Source: Apostichopus japonicus (taxonomy: Eukaryota; Echinodermata; Holothuroidea; Aspidochirotida; Stichopodidae). Taken from it: a stretch of 64,000 nt of DNA. The position numbers were made by a program, and so were the translations under genes. The stretch spans positions 24,688,564 to 24,752,563 of the forward strand of contig NC_092571.1 of NCBI RefSeq assembly GCF_037975245.1, read 5' to 3'. Position 1 is the first letter of the stretch. The number at the start of each line of letters is the position of its first letter. Below, in pieces: positions 50,391 to 62,541 of the stretch. The notes below the pieces were generated by a model that was not told the origin of the DNA, did no database searches, and was given only the letters and a program-made list of their open reading frames with translations.

Positions 50391-52106
50391 TCATGCTGTG
50401 CTGGCAACATCTGCAAAGTCCGATAATTCAAAATATTTATCTTCTGTTGTTTTATCGGAAATGCTGATACCACTATCATCATCCACTTGCTGCGGTGAGT
50501 CTTGACCAGAGGTAGGTTCATTATTGCTATGACAAGAACTTATCCGTCTTTTCTTTTGTTTGTTTGCATTGGCATTAATAGGAATATCAAAAGATGGTAA
50601 ATCATGATAAAGAGAATCAGTTTGATCAAACACAGGTGGCGAACGATTCACCGAACTGTAAAAACTAACATCAGAAATTGTGGTAGCATGTGAAGGACGT
50701 TGGTGTCTCAAATTTACTTTTCCAATCTCGTCGATAGTTTCATCGGAATTGTTAATATCTTCATCGTTAATTTCAAAGCGTCTCTCAGGTGGTGATGTCG
50801 ATGGCTGTTGTCTTAATATTTCATTGTAAGTACTGTTATCGTCGAATCCAGCATTATCATTAACATTTTGGTTTTGATTTGAAGTGGTGTCAGGATTGTG
50901 ATTTCTTTTTCGATCGTACTTCCGTATGATACACCAAATGGCTGGTTGTACGAGAACAGCGATCAATATTACAACTATTGCCGATATCACTATAATAACT
51001 AACACTGACGTGTTTATACCTCCGTCTGATTGTGCTGTAACTTTTTCACTCGCTTCACTAGCTGTAGTACCTTCGTTTGATTGTCCGTCTGCTTCGCTGG
51101 ACTCTGTACCTTTGTCACTCGCTTCAGTAGTAGCTTCTTGTAACACAGAGAATGTATAGTCATCCGTGTAAGACGTATTGGAAACATTACCGCTACATGT
51201 TACGACTATATCAGTCAACTCGCTTTCTGCAACTTCGAAATTTGTCATTGTCAAACATGACATACCTTCTGATGCAACGAATTCAAACATCCCTACTTGC
51301 TGTGGTACGTCCCAACGAAAATCTGCGTCAGCTGTGAGAGGGACTAAGCGACAACACAACGTCAACTGTTCTTTCCAGCCGACGATACCATCATTAGAAG
51401 AATTGATTCTAACGAAAGGGCTCTCGTAGAAATAATGAGGTCCAACGGAGCAAGAGAAAAGAGAGGTAGATGGGCCGGGTTCCACAACACCCTTACTTTT
51501 GTTCACAAAGCAATTGAGGGTAGTTCCATTATCAGATGGAATAAATGGGTAAAACCCTTTTAATATATTTGTGTAATTAGTTGTTTCTAAAGGAAATAAC
51601 GAGATGGTATTCATACTGGAAGTACTTAACCATATAGATGTTGTATTTTCTATAGCAGGATACGTACAATCTATCAACACAAAACCAATCCCTTCTTCAA
51701 CAAGATACTCTAGTCTTCCATCCCACGTAGTAATGCACTGATCATTGTGATATACAAGAATCTCCACAGTACCACTAATGGTAACACTCTCATCAGATGC
51801 AGTGCATGTGTAGGTACCACTGTCGGTCACTCTCAGTGATTCGAAATCCATTGTGAAAGACTCCTTGGTTCGTACAAATGTCATATTTTGAACCGAGGGA
51901 TTCACCGTTTTTACACCATTATTCATTTCAGCTAATTTGATTTCATTCTTCCACCAGGATACATCATCCAGTGTGGATGCACATGTCACTTGTAACGGTC
52001 GTCCCTCGAAGAGAATTTCATCAATACCGCTCACAGTCAACTGTTGCGCTTGCGCAGACAGCATGACACAATGTAATCTTATAAGTAGGATCAGAAAGAG
52101 GAACAT
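50391..52106 (-). CDS. Receptor C: three-Ig-domain type I membrane protein with tyrosine-motif tail
   Basis: Intact 571-residue frame with the same layout as receptor B: signal peptide, Ig1 with DSGTYTC, Ig2, Ig3, stalk carrying the 18-residue insertion shared only with B, transmembrane helix near 367-394. Tail motifs are STYNEI, SLYHDL and DKYFEL. Ig1 from about residue 60 to 95 is near-identical to A, whereas the middle of Ig2 (about 161-192) follows D and differs strongly from A and B. The end of Ig1 (ISGTVEILVYHND) also matches D. Single exon. Confidence 0.9.
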   Translation of the reverse strand: MFLFLILLIRLHCVMLSAQAQQLTVSGIDEILFEGRPLQVTCASTLDDVSWWKNEIKLAEMNNGVKTVNPSVQNMTFVRTKESFTMDFESLRVTDSGTYTCTASDESVTISGTVEILVYHNDQCITTWDGRLEYLVEEGIGFVLIDCTYPAIENTTSIWLSTSSMNTISLFPLETTNYTNILKGFYPFIPSDNGTTLNCFVNKSKGVVEPGPSTSLFSCSVGPHYFYESPFVRINSSNDGIVGWKEQLTLCCRLVPLTADADFRWDVPQQVGMFEFVASEGMSCLTMTNFEVAESELTDIVVTCSGNVSNTSYTDDYTFSVLQEATTEASDKGTESSEADGQSNEGTTASEASEKVTAQSDGGINTSVLVIIVISAIVVILIAVLVQPAIWCIIRKYDRKRNHNPDTTSNQNQNVNDNAGFDDNSTYNEILRQQPSTSPPERRFEINDEDINNSDETIDEIGKVNLRHQRPSHATTISDVSFYSSVNRSPPVFDQTDSLYHDLPSFDIPINANANKQKKRRISSCHSNNEPTSGQDSPQQVDDDSGISISDKTTEDKYFELSDFADVASTA

Positions 52107-52280
52107 GTTGATAATTTAATTTCAAAGGTTAGTGTGAAATGACAATAGAATTGATCAACGAACTTGATTCGCTAAATACTCGCGTCCTTTCCAGACATTA
52201 CTCTTAATATACCGTTGATTGATCAAAACTCAAACTATACATCTTGTTTGAAGAAATAACGTAGCTAACATAGTTCTACT
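52107..52280 (-). promoter_or_regulatory. Conserved 5' flank of receptor C
   Basis: Same block as before A and B, but the CCAAT word is altered (GATTCGCTAAA in place of GATTGGCTAAA at about 52167-52177). The TTAATATACCG segment is kept. Confidence 0.38.
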
Positions 52281-54611
52281 TTAACGATGACGTAAAAACA
52301 TGTCACTTCCGGTTATGATGGATGTATAACTCAATAAACTTTAATGGTAGACCTATCTAGGCGAACGTATAGATTACCGTACGATTTATTATTTCAAACA
52401 TAAAACCGCTTTTAGTTGCTTTACGTCGCTCGCAGATGGTGCACTGATAACAATTAATTATAATTTAAAATTGTTAATATATGCCAATTAACAATCATTA
52501 AAAAAATTAAGATATGCTTAAATCAGTCGATGTGGTTTCGAGGACACCGACTGAGGAAGCTCCTTTGGCGAGATCGCTAGACTGAATATATACTTATCAC
52601 GTGACTGGCCAAGAGGTAATGAAACGAATTCTTCTTATCTTTCATAACTGACGTAACGACACCAGTCAATAAAAACAAAAACAAAACTTAACGAAACAGC
52701 TATTTTTCATGAAGCTGATGGCCAAAATAAATTCAATCGACTAACAACAAAAAACCCAGGCTTCTTTTTCTACAATAACACTCATGTAGTGTTTGCCACA
52801 GTAGAATGTCATATTCTCCCCCAATTCATCAAACTAACAATTCCCCGTCAATAATTATCCAATGAACGTTGTGTTCGCTTTCATATCATGTAAGTCACAT
52901 TTGAACAACCAAAACATGTCTTTCCTTGGTTTTTGTGATAGTTGAAGCTGACTGGAAGTTCATGTACCTATAGCATAGGCTAAATCTGGGTTTAAGAGCC
53001 AGCAGCCAAATCTAATAAAATGAGTTTATTGTGTTCCAAGGTTGGTAGAAAAGCTCCAAGTGATCACATTATGGTCAATTTTTCTTAACAAAGATTGGCA
53101 TCGATAGGGAAAGATTCGCTAACACATTGCAACTAACTTATTCCTTTGTTTAAAATTTGTAATCGATTTATCCGAAAAGAAGTTGAAGAATTCAATATCT
53201 CAACATGTACATAGTAATCCGACTGCAAGGCTATGTTGTTGTCTTTTAACATAGGCGTATGAAGATTAATCCACGAAATTAAAATAGGCCGTCTTCTGGA
53301 TATTGTTTCAAGCTTGAACGTCTAGCGATGATTTTCAGAACCGGTTGGTACTTAGTCTCAGTTCGAGACACATTCGCTGCAGGTACCGACTTTGCTAACT
53401 CCGAAGTCAACGAGCAAAGTTATGAACCTGAGTGTCACAGGTATTTGCTTCTATATTGACCAATCTGTTGTGTAAATTAACTGTTAAAACTATATATTTT
53501 CCTTCGGAATTTTCATTGGTCTGATCTTGAGGTAAATTAACCAGTTCCCCTTTTTGGTGGTGTACCGTATCTTAAAGCTTTGCATCCACGTTATAAAATT
53601 CACGAGATATAAAGTTTAGGACAGCACTACAAGGCTTAACTTGTGTATATACTAAGTAAAGGGGTGGAGACCGCACGGCATTGTGAGTTTATTGTTAAAA
53701 CTCCAAACCCATAACGGGCTCTGTTTGGTATTTCTTCCAAAAATTTGTTGTGCCCGAAATAGCAAACCGTATTGGTAATAAAATACCAAACTATAACTCC
53801 GAAGAATAACGTGTTTTCGACTTTCACGCACTGACAACTTTATACAATCAACATACCATCTTTTGAATCAGGTCAATAAATTTTAAAGGATGACAGTCTG
53901 TAACACAAAACAGTAATTAAAATGAGACCAAATAGTATACTTAGTTTACATATACCGTTAGACATACATGATGTGAGTCCTTACTCGCGTACTCGTATTT
54001 TAATAGCGTTAATTGCCTGTACTGGTACTCGTCCCAGTGGATTTTTACTCGTACAGTTCTCGTACTCGAGGCATGTTGGAAATGTAGTAAAGGCACACGT
54101 GTAAAGTTATAGGCAATAGTACTCTGGCTTACAGCAGTGTACTCTTATTAATACTAGAGGTATTCTATACTTGTACTCATACTATTATATTAGTACTCAA
54201 GCTGTTGTGTTCATACTCAAGCTGTTGTACTCGTAATCATGCTGTAATACTAGTAATACAACTGTTGTACCCGTACTGCAAGTCTTGGTGACACCATATT
54301 TATTTATTTATTTGTTTTTCCACAGAAGTACAAAGCGGAGGGAATTTTTCCATAAAGCTTAAAAAGCTTAACACAGTTAACATATGGTTAACTCTCTTGA
54401 ATAACGATATGAAGGGGAATTCTACTCATGATGTTGTTCTCATATTCATGCTGTTCTACCCGTAATAGATCAGTCGTTCTAACAAATCAAGTTCCATTTC
54501 AATATTACTTTTATAATCTTTACGAAACTAGGTACAATGTGAAACATCACATAGGATCATTGACAAAAGCGACTGGTCTTCCTTGCTTAGTATATTATCA
54601 TCATGATATAA
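52281..54611. other. Upstream non-coding part of unit C, with minisatellite remnants
   Basis: Aligns with 35.0-37.6 kb and 43.2-47.1 kb, but the 20-bp minisatellite is reduced to scattered degenerate copies (54170-54280 and 54425-54462). About 75 bp of unrelated sequence at 54298-54375 (TTTATTTATTTATTTG start) interrupts it, possibly a small insertion. Confidence 0.6.
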
Positions 54612-55635
54612 ATTGAACATTAGCACCACGAGACTCAATCAATCAATATAAGATACTTTAAAAAAAAACAGTATCCGTATATGTTCTTTAAACAAAATAC
54701 GGCATTTAGCTGCATCTTTGGTAATTATGTTATATAATGTTGAACTTTGCAATATTTTCTTGAAGGGACGGAAGGGTGCAGGGTCGAAATATCTCATAAA
54801 ATAACAGTGGTTTATTCTTAGGGACTCATTTGCTTCAGGCCCTCCAGTGTTCAGATTCGTATAGATGGCAATGAGAGTGTTTCTATGGGAGATCAAATTT
54901 TGCTTTTCGGAGGTGATAATGCATGTCGGTGTAGTTAATCTCATATACATGTAAGGCCCAACACGTGCTGGACAGAGTGGGGCGTGGCCATTATTTCCTT
55001 TGCTACGCAACTGGACCAGCCAGCTTACCAACAAATGGTAGTAGACAAATAACACCAGGATAGCTCGGTTCTCTAAGATATTAGACGAGAAAAGTTAATC
55101 GCAAAAAAAGTTTTAGAAACAATCATTATAATAGTATAATTTTATTTATGGTTTTTAAAACAACATAAACTAGTATATGGAAATATAAATGACTTGATGA
55201 TTTCTTTACTACTTAATAAAAGACTGAACTGAATGATTTGTAACGCTATCGTAAATGATCATAGATTATTGTTCAACTTTTCTGGGAGTTCAAAAAATGA
55301 AGTAACATACTATCATTGAAAGAAATAAAACACAAATATAGGTATTCGAGATATCGTCATTTGGAATGTATACGCTATGCATATATTTAAAGTGAGAAAA
55401 ATGTCGTCCATGTCAACTGGTTGAGAACTTATTGGGCAGCAGTGTAATATAGTTGCTTTGTTAGACATTTTCAGTTTTCATCGAAGTTATTGCAAATTTA
55501 CAGCTGATGTGGTTATTTCTTTGATGACAATGTCGTTTGTAATGAAACTGACCATAACATAGCAAAATGTAAATGTAAACTTTATCCTTCAAATTTGACA
55601 AGTGATAACATCTACTAAGCCGTCTGTTAAGCAGA
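54612..55635. other. Non-coding flank joining unit C to pseudogene D, empty transposon site
   Basis: GAACATTAGCACCACGAGACTC at about 54614 is the near-empty counterpart of the ATTTA insertion site filled in units A and B. The rest matches 39564-40585. Confidence 0.65.
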
Positions 55636-55679
55636 CTTAAAAACGCAACCTGGGTATATAAAACAGACTGTATCCGTGT

Positions 55680-55930
55680 TGCATTAACAATCCGGATCTC
55701 GAAATGGAAACTTTGAACAGACTCTGTTAAATGAAATGGAAATAAACGACAAAGGCAAAATGAATATCTACATAAGTGAATTTGTAGTGAGTTGGAAAAT
55801 GCAGAACAGTGAAAAACTTCCAGACTCCACCGCGATTCGAACCCGGGCCTCCCGCATTATATGCGGACACCCTAACCACTATAAGCTATCGACGCTGATT
55901 GTATGTCCAGAGGTTCGAATAGGGTAAGGA
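55680..55930 (-). mobile_element. tRNA-derived SINE downstream of pseudogene D
   Basis: tRNA-like region at about 55822-55895 with B box GGGTTCGAATCGC on the sense strand, same body and orientation as the copies beside B and C. Confidence 0.75.
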
Positions 55931-55966
55931 AAGTCGTAATTCCACTGTAGGCTTTTGTCACCTTTT

Positions 55967-56044
55967 GTCATATATTTATATATATATATATATATATATT
56001 CCTTCTCATTACGTTTTCATTTATATATATATATATATATATAA

Positions 56045-56135
<91 letters not shown>
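55967..56135. repeat. (TA)n microsatellite at pseudogene D 3' end
   Basis: TA runs with TTTATA interruptions, interrupted once by ATTCCTTCTCATTACGTTTTC, a piece of the SINE 3' region. Ends 16 bp from the D stop codon. Confidence 0.92.
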
Positions 56136-56139
<4 letters not shown>

Positions 56140-56150
56140 TGTTTGTGTGG

Positions 56151-57812
56151 TTATAATGCTGTGCTGGCAACATCTGCAAAGTCTGATAATTCAAAATATT
56201 TATCTTCTGTTGTGTTATCGGAAATGCTGATACCACTCTCATCATCCACTTGCTGCAGTGAATCTTGCCCAGAGGTAGGTTCATTATTGCTATGACTAGA
56301 ACTTCTCTGTCTTTTCTTTTGTTTGTTTGCATGGGTATCAATGGCAATATCAAAAGATGGTAAATCATGATAAAGAGAATCAGTTTGATCAAACACAGGT
56401 GCCGAGCGATTCACCGAACTGTAAAAACCAACATCAGAAATTGTGCCAGCATGTGAAGAACGTTGGTGTCTCAAATTTACTTTTCCAAGCTCTTCGATAG
56501 TTTCATCGGAGCTGTTAATATCTTCATCGTTAATTTCAAAGCGTCTCTCAGGTGGTGATGCCGGTGGCTGTTGCGGGAATATTTCATTGTAAGCACTGTT
56601 ATCGTCGAATCCAGCATTATCATTAACATTTTGGTTTTGCTTTGAATTGGTGTCAGAATTGGGATTTCTTTTTCGTACTTCCGTATTATACACCAAATCG
56701 CTGGTTGTACGAGAACAGCGATCAATATTACAACTATTACCGATATCACTATAATAACTAACACTAAAGTGTCTATACCTCCGTTTGATTGTCCGTCTGC
56801 TTCGCTTGAATCCGTACCTTTATCACTCGCTTCAGTAGTAGCTTCTTGTAACACAGAGAATGTATATTCATCAGTGTAAGACGTATTGGAAACGTTACCT
56901 ATACATGTTACGACAATATCAGTCAACTTGCTTTCTGCAACTTCGAAATTTGTTATCGTCAAACATGACATACCCTCTGATACAGCGAACTCAAGCATCC
57001 CTACTGGAGGTGGTACGTCCCAACGAAACCCTGCGTCAGCTGTGAGAGGGACTAAGCGACAACACAACGTCAACTGTTCTTCCCAGCCGACGATACCATC
57101 ATTAGAAGAATTGATTCTAACGAAAAGATTCTCGTAGAAATAAAAAGGTCCGACGGAACAAGAGAAAAGAGAGGTAGATGGGCCGGGTTCCTCAACACCA
57201 TCACTTTTGTTCACAAAGCAAGTTAGGGTAGTTCCATTATAAGACTGAAAAGTAGGGTAAAACCCTCCTAATGTATTTGTGTAATTAGTTGTTTTTAAGG
57301 GAAATGAAACGAGGTTATACATAATGGAAGTACTTAACCATACAGATGTTGTATTTTCTATAGCAGGATACGTACAATTTATGAACACAAAACGAAGCCC
57401 TTCTTCAACAAGATACTCTAGTCTTCCGTCCCACGTAGTAATGCACTGATCATTGTGATATACAAGAATCTCCACAGTACCACTAATGGTAACACTCTCA
57501 TCAGATGCAGTGCATGTGTAGGTACCACTGTCGGCCACTCTCAGTGATTCAAAACCCATTGTGAAAGACTCCTCGGTTCGTACAAATATCATACTTTGAA
57601 CAGAGGAATTTACCCTTATTACACCATTATTCACTTCCGCTATTTTGATTTCATTTTTCCACCAGGATACATCATCCAGTGTGGTTGCACATGTCACTTG
57701 TAACGGTCGTCCCTCGAAAAGAATTTCATCAATACCGCTCACATTCAACTGTTGCGCTTGCGCAGACAGCATAGCACTGTATTGTTACAAGTAGGATCAG
57801 AAAGTTGAACAT
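56151..57812 (-). pseudogene. Receptor D: frameshifted Ig-domain receptor pseudogene
   Basis: Same architecture as A-C but broken twice. In the signal-peptide region (about 57775-57790) it is two bases shorter than B, so the aligned start at 57812 is out of frame with the Ig domains. After the transmembrane helix (about 56674) four bases (one ATCG) are missing, so the cytoplasmic tail lies in another frame (56151-56696) from the ectodomain (56477-57772, from an internal ATG). The upstream block conserved before A-C is also absent. The tail, read in its own frame, still has SAYNEI, SLYHDL and DKYFEL, so decay looks recent. Sequencing error is possible for either indel but less likely for both together with the promoter loss. 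Confidence 0.82.
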
Positions 57813-59165
57813 GATGATAACTTAACTCCAATGGTCAGTTGATATTGCGTCGATCGATCGAAACTCAAATTCTCGGAAAAAACAACGGTACTTCGTTTTG
57901 AAATGGGGCTTTATTGTTCTACGTCAATGATGACGTATGATTGTGTAATTTCATTTACAAATTTCCTTCGTTCTTTAACAAAGTTGGCGCACCAATGATA
58001 CCTCCGGTGATGGTGGAATGATATTGTAACTGTCCGAATAGTGGCAGATCAGTAGATACGGTACTCGGTATCACAAACATCACGTTTTTGATTACATATT
58101 TCAGTTTCCTTTAAGACTGACGTAGCGATGACACTAAACCTTTCACGGTACTTCATATGTCAGTCTGTATATCACATATCGGTTATGTTGCATAGCTTGT
58201 TGAGTCAAATGTGGTCCGAAATAAGTAAAGTCCGTAATATTTGAAACAATGCTCCGTTTGAAAAATATCCATTTTCCCATGCACCACAATTTTTCACCGT
58301 TACTGAAACGCATAGGTTTTTCGTTAATATTTATCCCACAAACATTGTTTTTCTAATTTGCTTTCGTGTGCGAAGCTAATCAATGTAGAAAATAAAGTTT
58401 CCTTGTTCCGCCTATTTGTTGGCACTGACTGTTCCAATTTGCAAGTATAGGCGAAATTGAGGCTTAGACGTCTTGCGGTATGTTGTACATTTTCTTGGAG
58501 TAATCTTCGAAGACGTTCTAGACACAATCGCTTTATATACCGACGTGGCTTCAGAGAAAACAAACAAAAATCATAAATCTGACCAGATGTAATATATTGG
58601 CTGTTAAAAAGTCAATTACGAAACGAAGATATTAATTGTCGTAAATTCTCTTAAGAAAACAAAACTGCTGAGGTAATAGTCCGACTTACCATTCTTGATG
58701 ATGTTTGTTTCAAGGTTTCACTAAGTTTTAGTTGGCACAATTCACGGCAGCATTGGAAGGCCAGTATTCTGTGTTTCTTCAGTAAAGTACGCGAGGATGC
58801 CGACGAGACAACAATTGAGACAATAAATGTAGAAAACTCCAACCAAAATCACCAACGTTGATTGGTTTCTCTGGCACATCGTATTGAAATGGACACATCG
58901 TATTAAAAAGTATCATTGCCATAAAACATACCGCTTACTTGCCAAACTAACCATAAAGGTATACGAGTTTTCAGCGACCTTCACGCATCGATGAATTTAT
59001 AAAATGGACACATCATGTTTGAAATCAGTTCAGTTTTAAGTGTTTCACAAGGAAGGAATAGATGTTTTGCTGTTAAACTTTGTGCGGTATCTGTGCAGGC
59101 ATTAGGTGTACTAACTCTAAATAATGACTAGTTAAAGGGCACCCTCCAATCCACCCATAGTTCAT
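57813..59165. other. Diverged upstream region of pseudogene D
   Basis: Only weakly related to the 5' flanks of A-C. No coding frame supported. Confidence 0.5.
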
Positions 59166-59740
59166 TTAAAAGAATAGTCCAGGTCAAAATTTTCTTTTTG
59201 ATAAGTTACAGAACAACATAATGTAAGCATTCCGTTGAAATTTTCAGGCAATTCCTACGTACCGTTTTTGAGATATTGACAGTTGAAGTTATCTGATAGT
59301 CTTCCAAAAGAGAACTTGAAGCAAACAGGTGTGATGTCATAGTTGCACATTCTGACAAATAATGTTTTGTTTTTTCTTTAAATTTCCAGTTTTTCGATTT
59401 GACCTTGGATTGGATAGGGTAACTATAGCTTGTCTATAGGGAATGTCAAGTTTATAATATACCAATACCTATGGTGCATTCACATTATGGATGCATCCAA
59501 TCGTGGAGTATAAAATTAGACGTACATTTTAAAGGAAAACAAAACATTATTAATCAGTTTGCAACAATGACGTCACACCTATTTGCTCCTAGTTCACTCT
59601 TTGGTACGAAAGCTGGCACTTCAACTGTCAATAGTTCAAAAGCAGTACATAGGAATTTAATGCAAATTTCACCAGAATGCTTAGATTGTGTTCCTCTTAA
59701 ACATATCAAAAGAAATGTGTGTCCTGGACTTTTCTTTTAA
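59166..59740. mobile_element. Foldback element with long imperfect TIRs
   Basis: The left arm (about 59166-59350, starting TTAAAAGAATAGTCCAGG) is an imperfect inverted copy of the right arm (about 59560-59740, ending CCTGGACTTTTCTTTTAA). Shared inner words include GACAGTTGAAGT, GTGTGATGTCAT/GTGTGACGTCAT and AAGCATTC. The 89-codon frame at 59471-59740 is part of the right arm and is not a gene. Confidence 0.72.
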
Positions 59741-60054
59741 GGTACCAGGAACTAGCACTGACATGGTATTATGTATATTTCGATGTCAACAAGTCTTTAA
59801 GGTAGCATACTTCATTTAGTTTCCCCGTTGACTTACACACTAAATCGTTAAAGTAATGTGGTCTCTAAGTCCTTGTAGAAGTTTTCACTAGCTTAACCCA
59901 ATAACTGACAAGTTGGCCACTCATATGGCACCTATTTTCCGTATCATGACTATGAAGATTTGTTTTCGTTATGAAAACCTGAAATTTACGTCACTTGTAG
60001 AGCAAGCCTCTTTACTAATATGTTAACAATTTCAGATGTTGACCCTGATACGTT

Positions 60055-60780
60055 GAACTCATATTCTTGCTGTTGTACTCATATTCTTGCTGTTGTACTC
60101 ATAATTATGCTGTTGTACTCATATTCACACTGTTGTACTCATATTCATACTATTGTACTCATATTCATGCTGTTGTACTCATATCCATGCTGTTGTACTT
60201 ATATTCATGCTGTTATACTCATATTCATGTTGTTCTCATATCGATGCAATTGTTCTCATATTCCTGCTGTTGTTCTTATATTCGTGCTGTTGTACTCATA
60301 TCCATGCTGTTGCACTCGTATTCATGCTGTTACATTCATATTCATGCTGTTGTACTCATATTCATGCTGGTGTACTCATATTCATTCTGGTGTACTCATA
60401 TTCATGCTGTTGCATTCATATTCATGCTGTTGTACTCATATTCATGCTGTTGAATTTATATTCATGCTGTTGTACTCAGATTCATGCTGTTGTACTCAAG
60501 TTTCAGCTGTTGCATTCATAGTCATGCTGTTGTACAAAGATTCATGCTGTTGAACTCATATTCATGCTTTTGTATTCATGTTCATGCTGTTGTACTCAGA
60601 TTCATGCTGTGTTACTCATATTCATGCTGTTGTACTAATTACCGTGCTGTTCCCTCACATTCATGATGTTGTACGCATATGTATGTTGTTGTACTAATAT
60701 TCATGCAGTTGTACTCATATTTATGCTGTTGTACTCATATTCATGTTGTTGTACTCATATTCCTGCTGTTCTACTCGTAC
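60055..60780. repeat. 20-bp minisatellite, unit D
   Basis: About 36 copies of the ATGCTGTTGTACTCATATTC unit with its own variants (CTGG, GCATTC). Same relative position as in units A and B. Confidence 0.95.
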
Positions 60781-62150
60781 TAGATCATTTTTTTCAGACG
60801 TACTCGTAATCAAGTTCCATTTCATTATCACTTTATGGTAGGTACAATGTGAAAACTAGGTACAATGTGAAACATTCCATACGATCATTAACAAAAGCGA
60901 CTGGACTTCCTGACTGGACTTATCAGCATAATGATGAAATTTCAATACGAAAAAATTTTGCAGCATGAAAACGTAATCAATCTGGTATAAAATGCTTGAA
61001 AAAAAAACAGTATTGCGTAAATGTTCTTTAATAAAACAAAAGGGATTTGGCAGCATCTTTGGTACTCCTGTTATATGACGTTGAAGTTGGCGATATTTTC
61101 TGGGAGGGAAGGGGGCAAGGCCGAATAACCTGTGTACTAATAATGGTATATTCTTAGGCCTAACTTGCTTTAGGCTCTTCAATGTTCAGATTCGTAGATG
61201 GCAATGGGAGATCAAATTTGCTTTTCGGACGTGATGGTAATGCCTGTCGGTGATGTTAACCTCATTTATACACGTAAGGCCCAACACGTGTTGGACAGAG
61301 GGGCGCGTGGGCTTTATTTCCTTTGCTACGCAACTGGACCAGCCAGCTTACCAAAAATGGTAGTAGACAAATAACACCAGGGTAGCTCGGTTGTTGAAAT
61401 ATAAGACGAGAAAGTTTATCGACAAAAACAAACATTCTTGGATACAATCATCATAATGGTATAAATTTATTTAAGGTCTCTAAAACAACATAAACTAGTA
61501 TATGGAAATATAAATGACTTGATGATTTCTTTACTAATTATAAGAGACTGAACTGAATGATTTGTAGCTTTCGTATTTGATTATAGGTTATTGTTCTACT
61601 TTTCTGGGAGTTCAAAAGATGAAGTAACATACTATCATTGAAAGAAATAAACACAAAATATATGCCTTTTCAGATATAGTCATTTTAAATTTATACGCTA
61701 TGCATATAATTAAAGTGAACTTTGGGCAAGCCTGAATTAATATCATAGAAGCAAAATAACAGAAACTTAACTTACATCACTCTATTTCCCTTCACCAATG
61801 AAATATTTTATTGTATAATTTAACACTCATCGATGTCTGGAAGTACTCTGGAGATGCAGAACCACAAGGAAAGTACGATTGAAAACTTTTGTAGCATACT
61901 AGCTATAAATTGTGGCCAATACTGATGACCTATAATATGCTTTGTGCTATAATTTGCTAATGCAGAAGATAACCCATTCAGTAAAGTCAGCTTCTTAAAG
62001 TGAAGTTGTTACACCGTATGTTTGGAAATTAATACACCCCCTCCCTCACTCCCCTCCCGGACCTATACTCTCGCTTCCAAATTCGAAAGATACAAGGAAC
62101 AGTAACAAATTATGTGTTAACTCATGGCGCTGTCAACACCAAATACTAGC
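60781..62150. other. Non-coding flank between unit D and partial gene E
   Basis: To about 61710 it matches the inter-unit flank seen at 39.6-40.3 kb, then diverges; the duplicated unit ends there. No gene. Confidence 0.55.
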
Positions 62151-62159
62151 ACTGCTTTT

Positions 62160-62533
62160 CAGTGGCGTAGGAAGGTACTTTTTTTTAGCGGGGGGGGGGG
62201 GCTGAAAACTGATGGCCGGCCTGACGGAGGGGTTTAAGGGGAGGAGGTGTCCCCCTACCCTTTGGAATTTTTTTGCATTTCCAGGTGGCCTCAGATGCAA
62301 TTTGGTGCAATATAGCACACTTCAACCCACCACTCCATTTTGTATATAATTTTGCATTTTCACCTGGCCTTAGATGCAATTTGGTGCTCCAAATGAGATT
62401 TTTTTCTCATTTGGAAATGAAAAAGGGGTTTTCTGACTTGAAAAGCGGGGGGGGGGGCGGAATGATACTTCCGCCCCTCCATATTTTTCACTGGGGGCTG
62501 GCGCCCCCCAGCCCCCCGGTTCCTACACCCTTG
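62160..62533. mobile_element. hAT-like MITE, second copy of the 12.1-kb family
   Basis: Starts CAGTGGCGTAGGAAGG, ends GGTTCCTACACCCTTG and aligns with 12102-12461 over its length. Flanked by the 8-bp repeat ACTGCTTT (62151-62158 and 62534-62541), with one extra T on the left. Confidence 0.85.
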
Positions 62534-62541
62534 ACTGCTTT

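Noticed and set aside
59471-59740. 89-codon plus-strand open frame
   Set aside because: It lies in the right inverted arm of a foldback element and has no recognisable protein features.
60020-60553. 177-codon plus-strand frame rich in Cys, Thr, His, Tyr, and similar frames at 36.9-37.5 kb and 45.3-46.8 kb
   Set aside because: Each is a translation of the 20-bp minisatellite, which lacks plus-strand stops; all three frames give the same repeated peptide.
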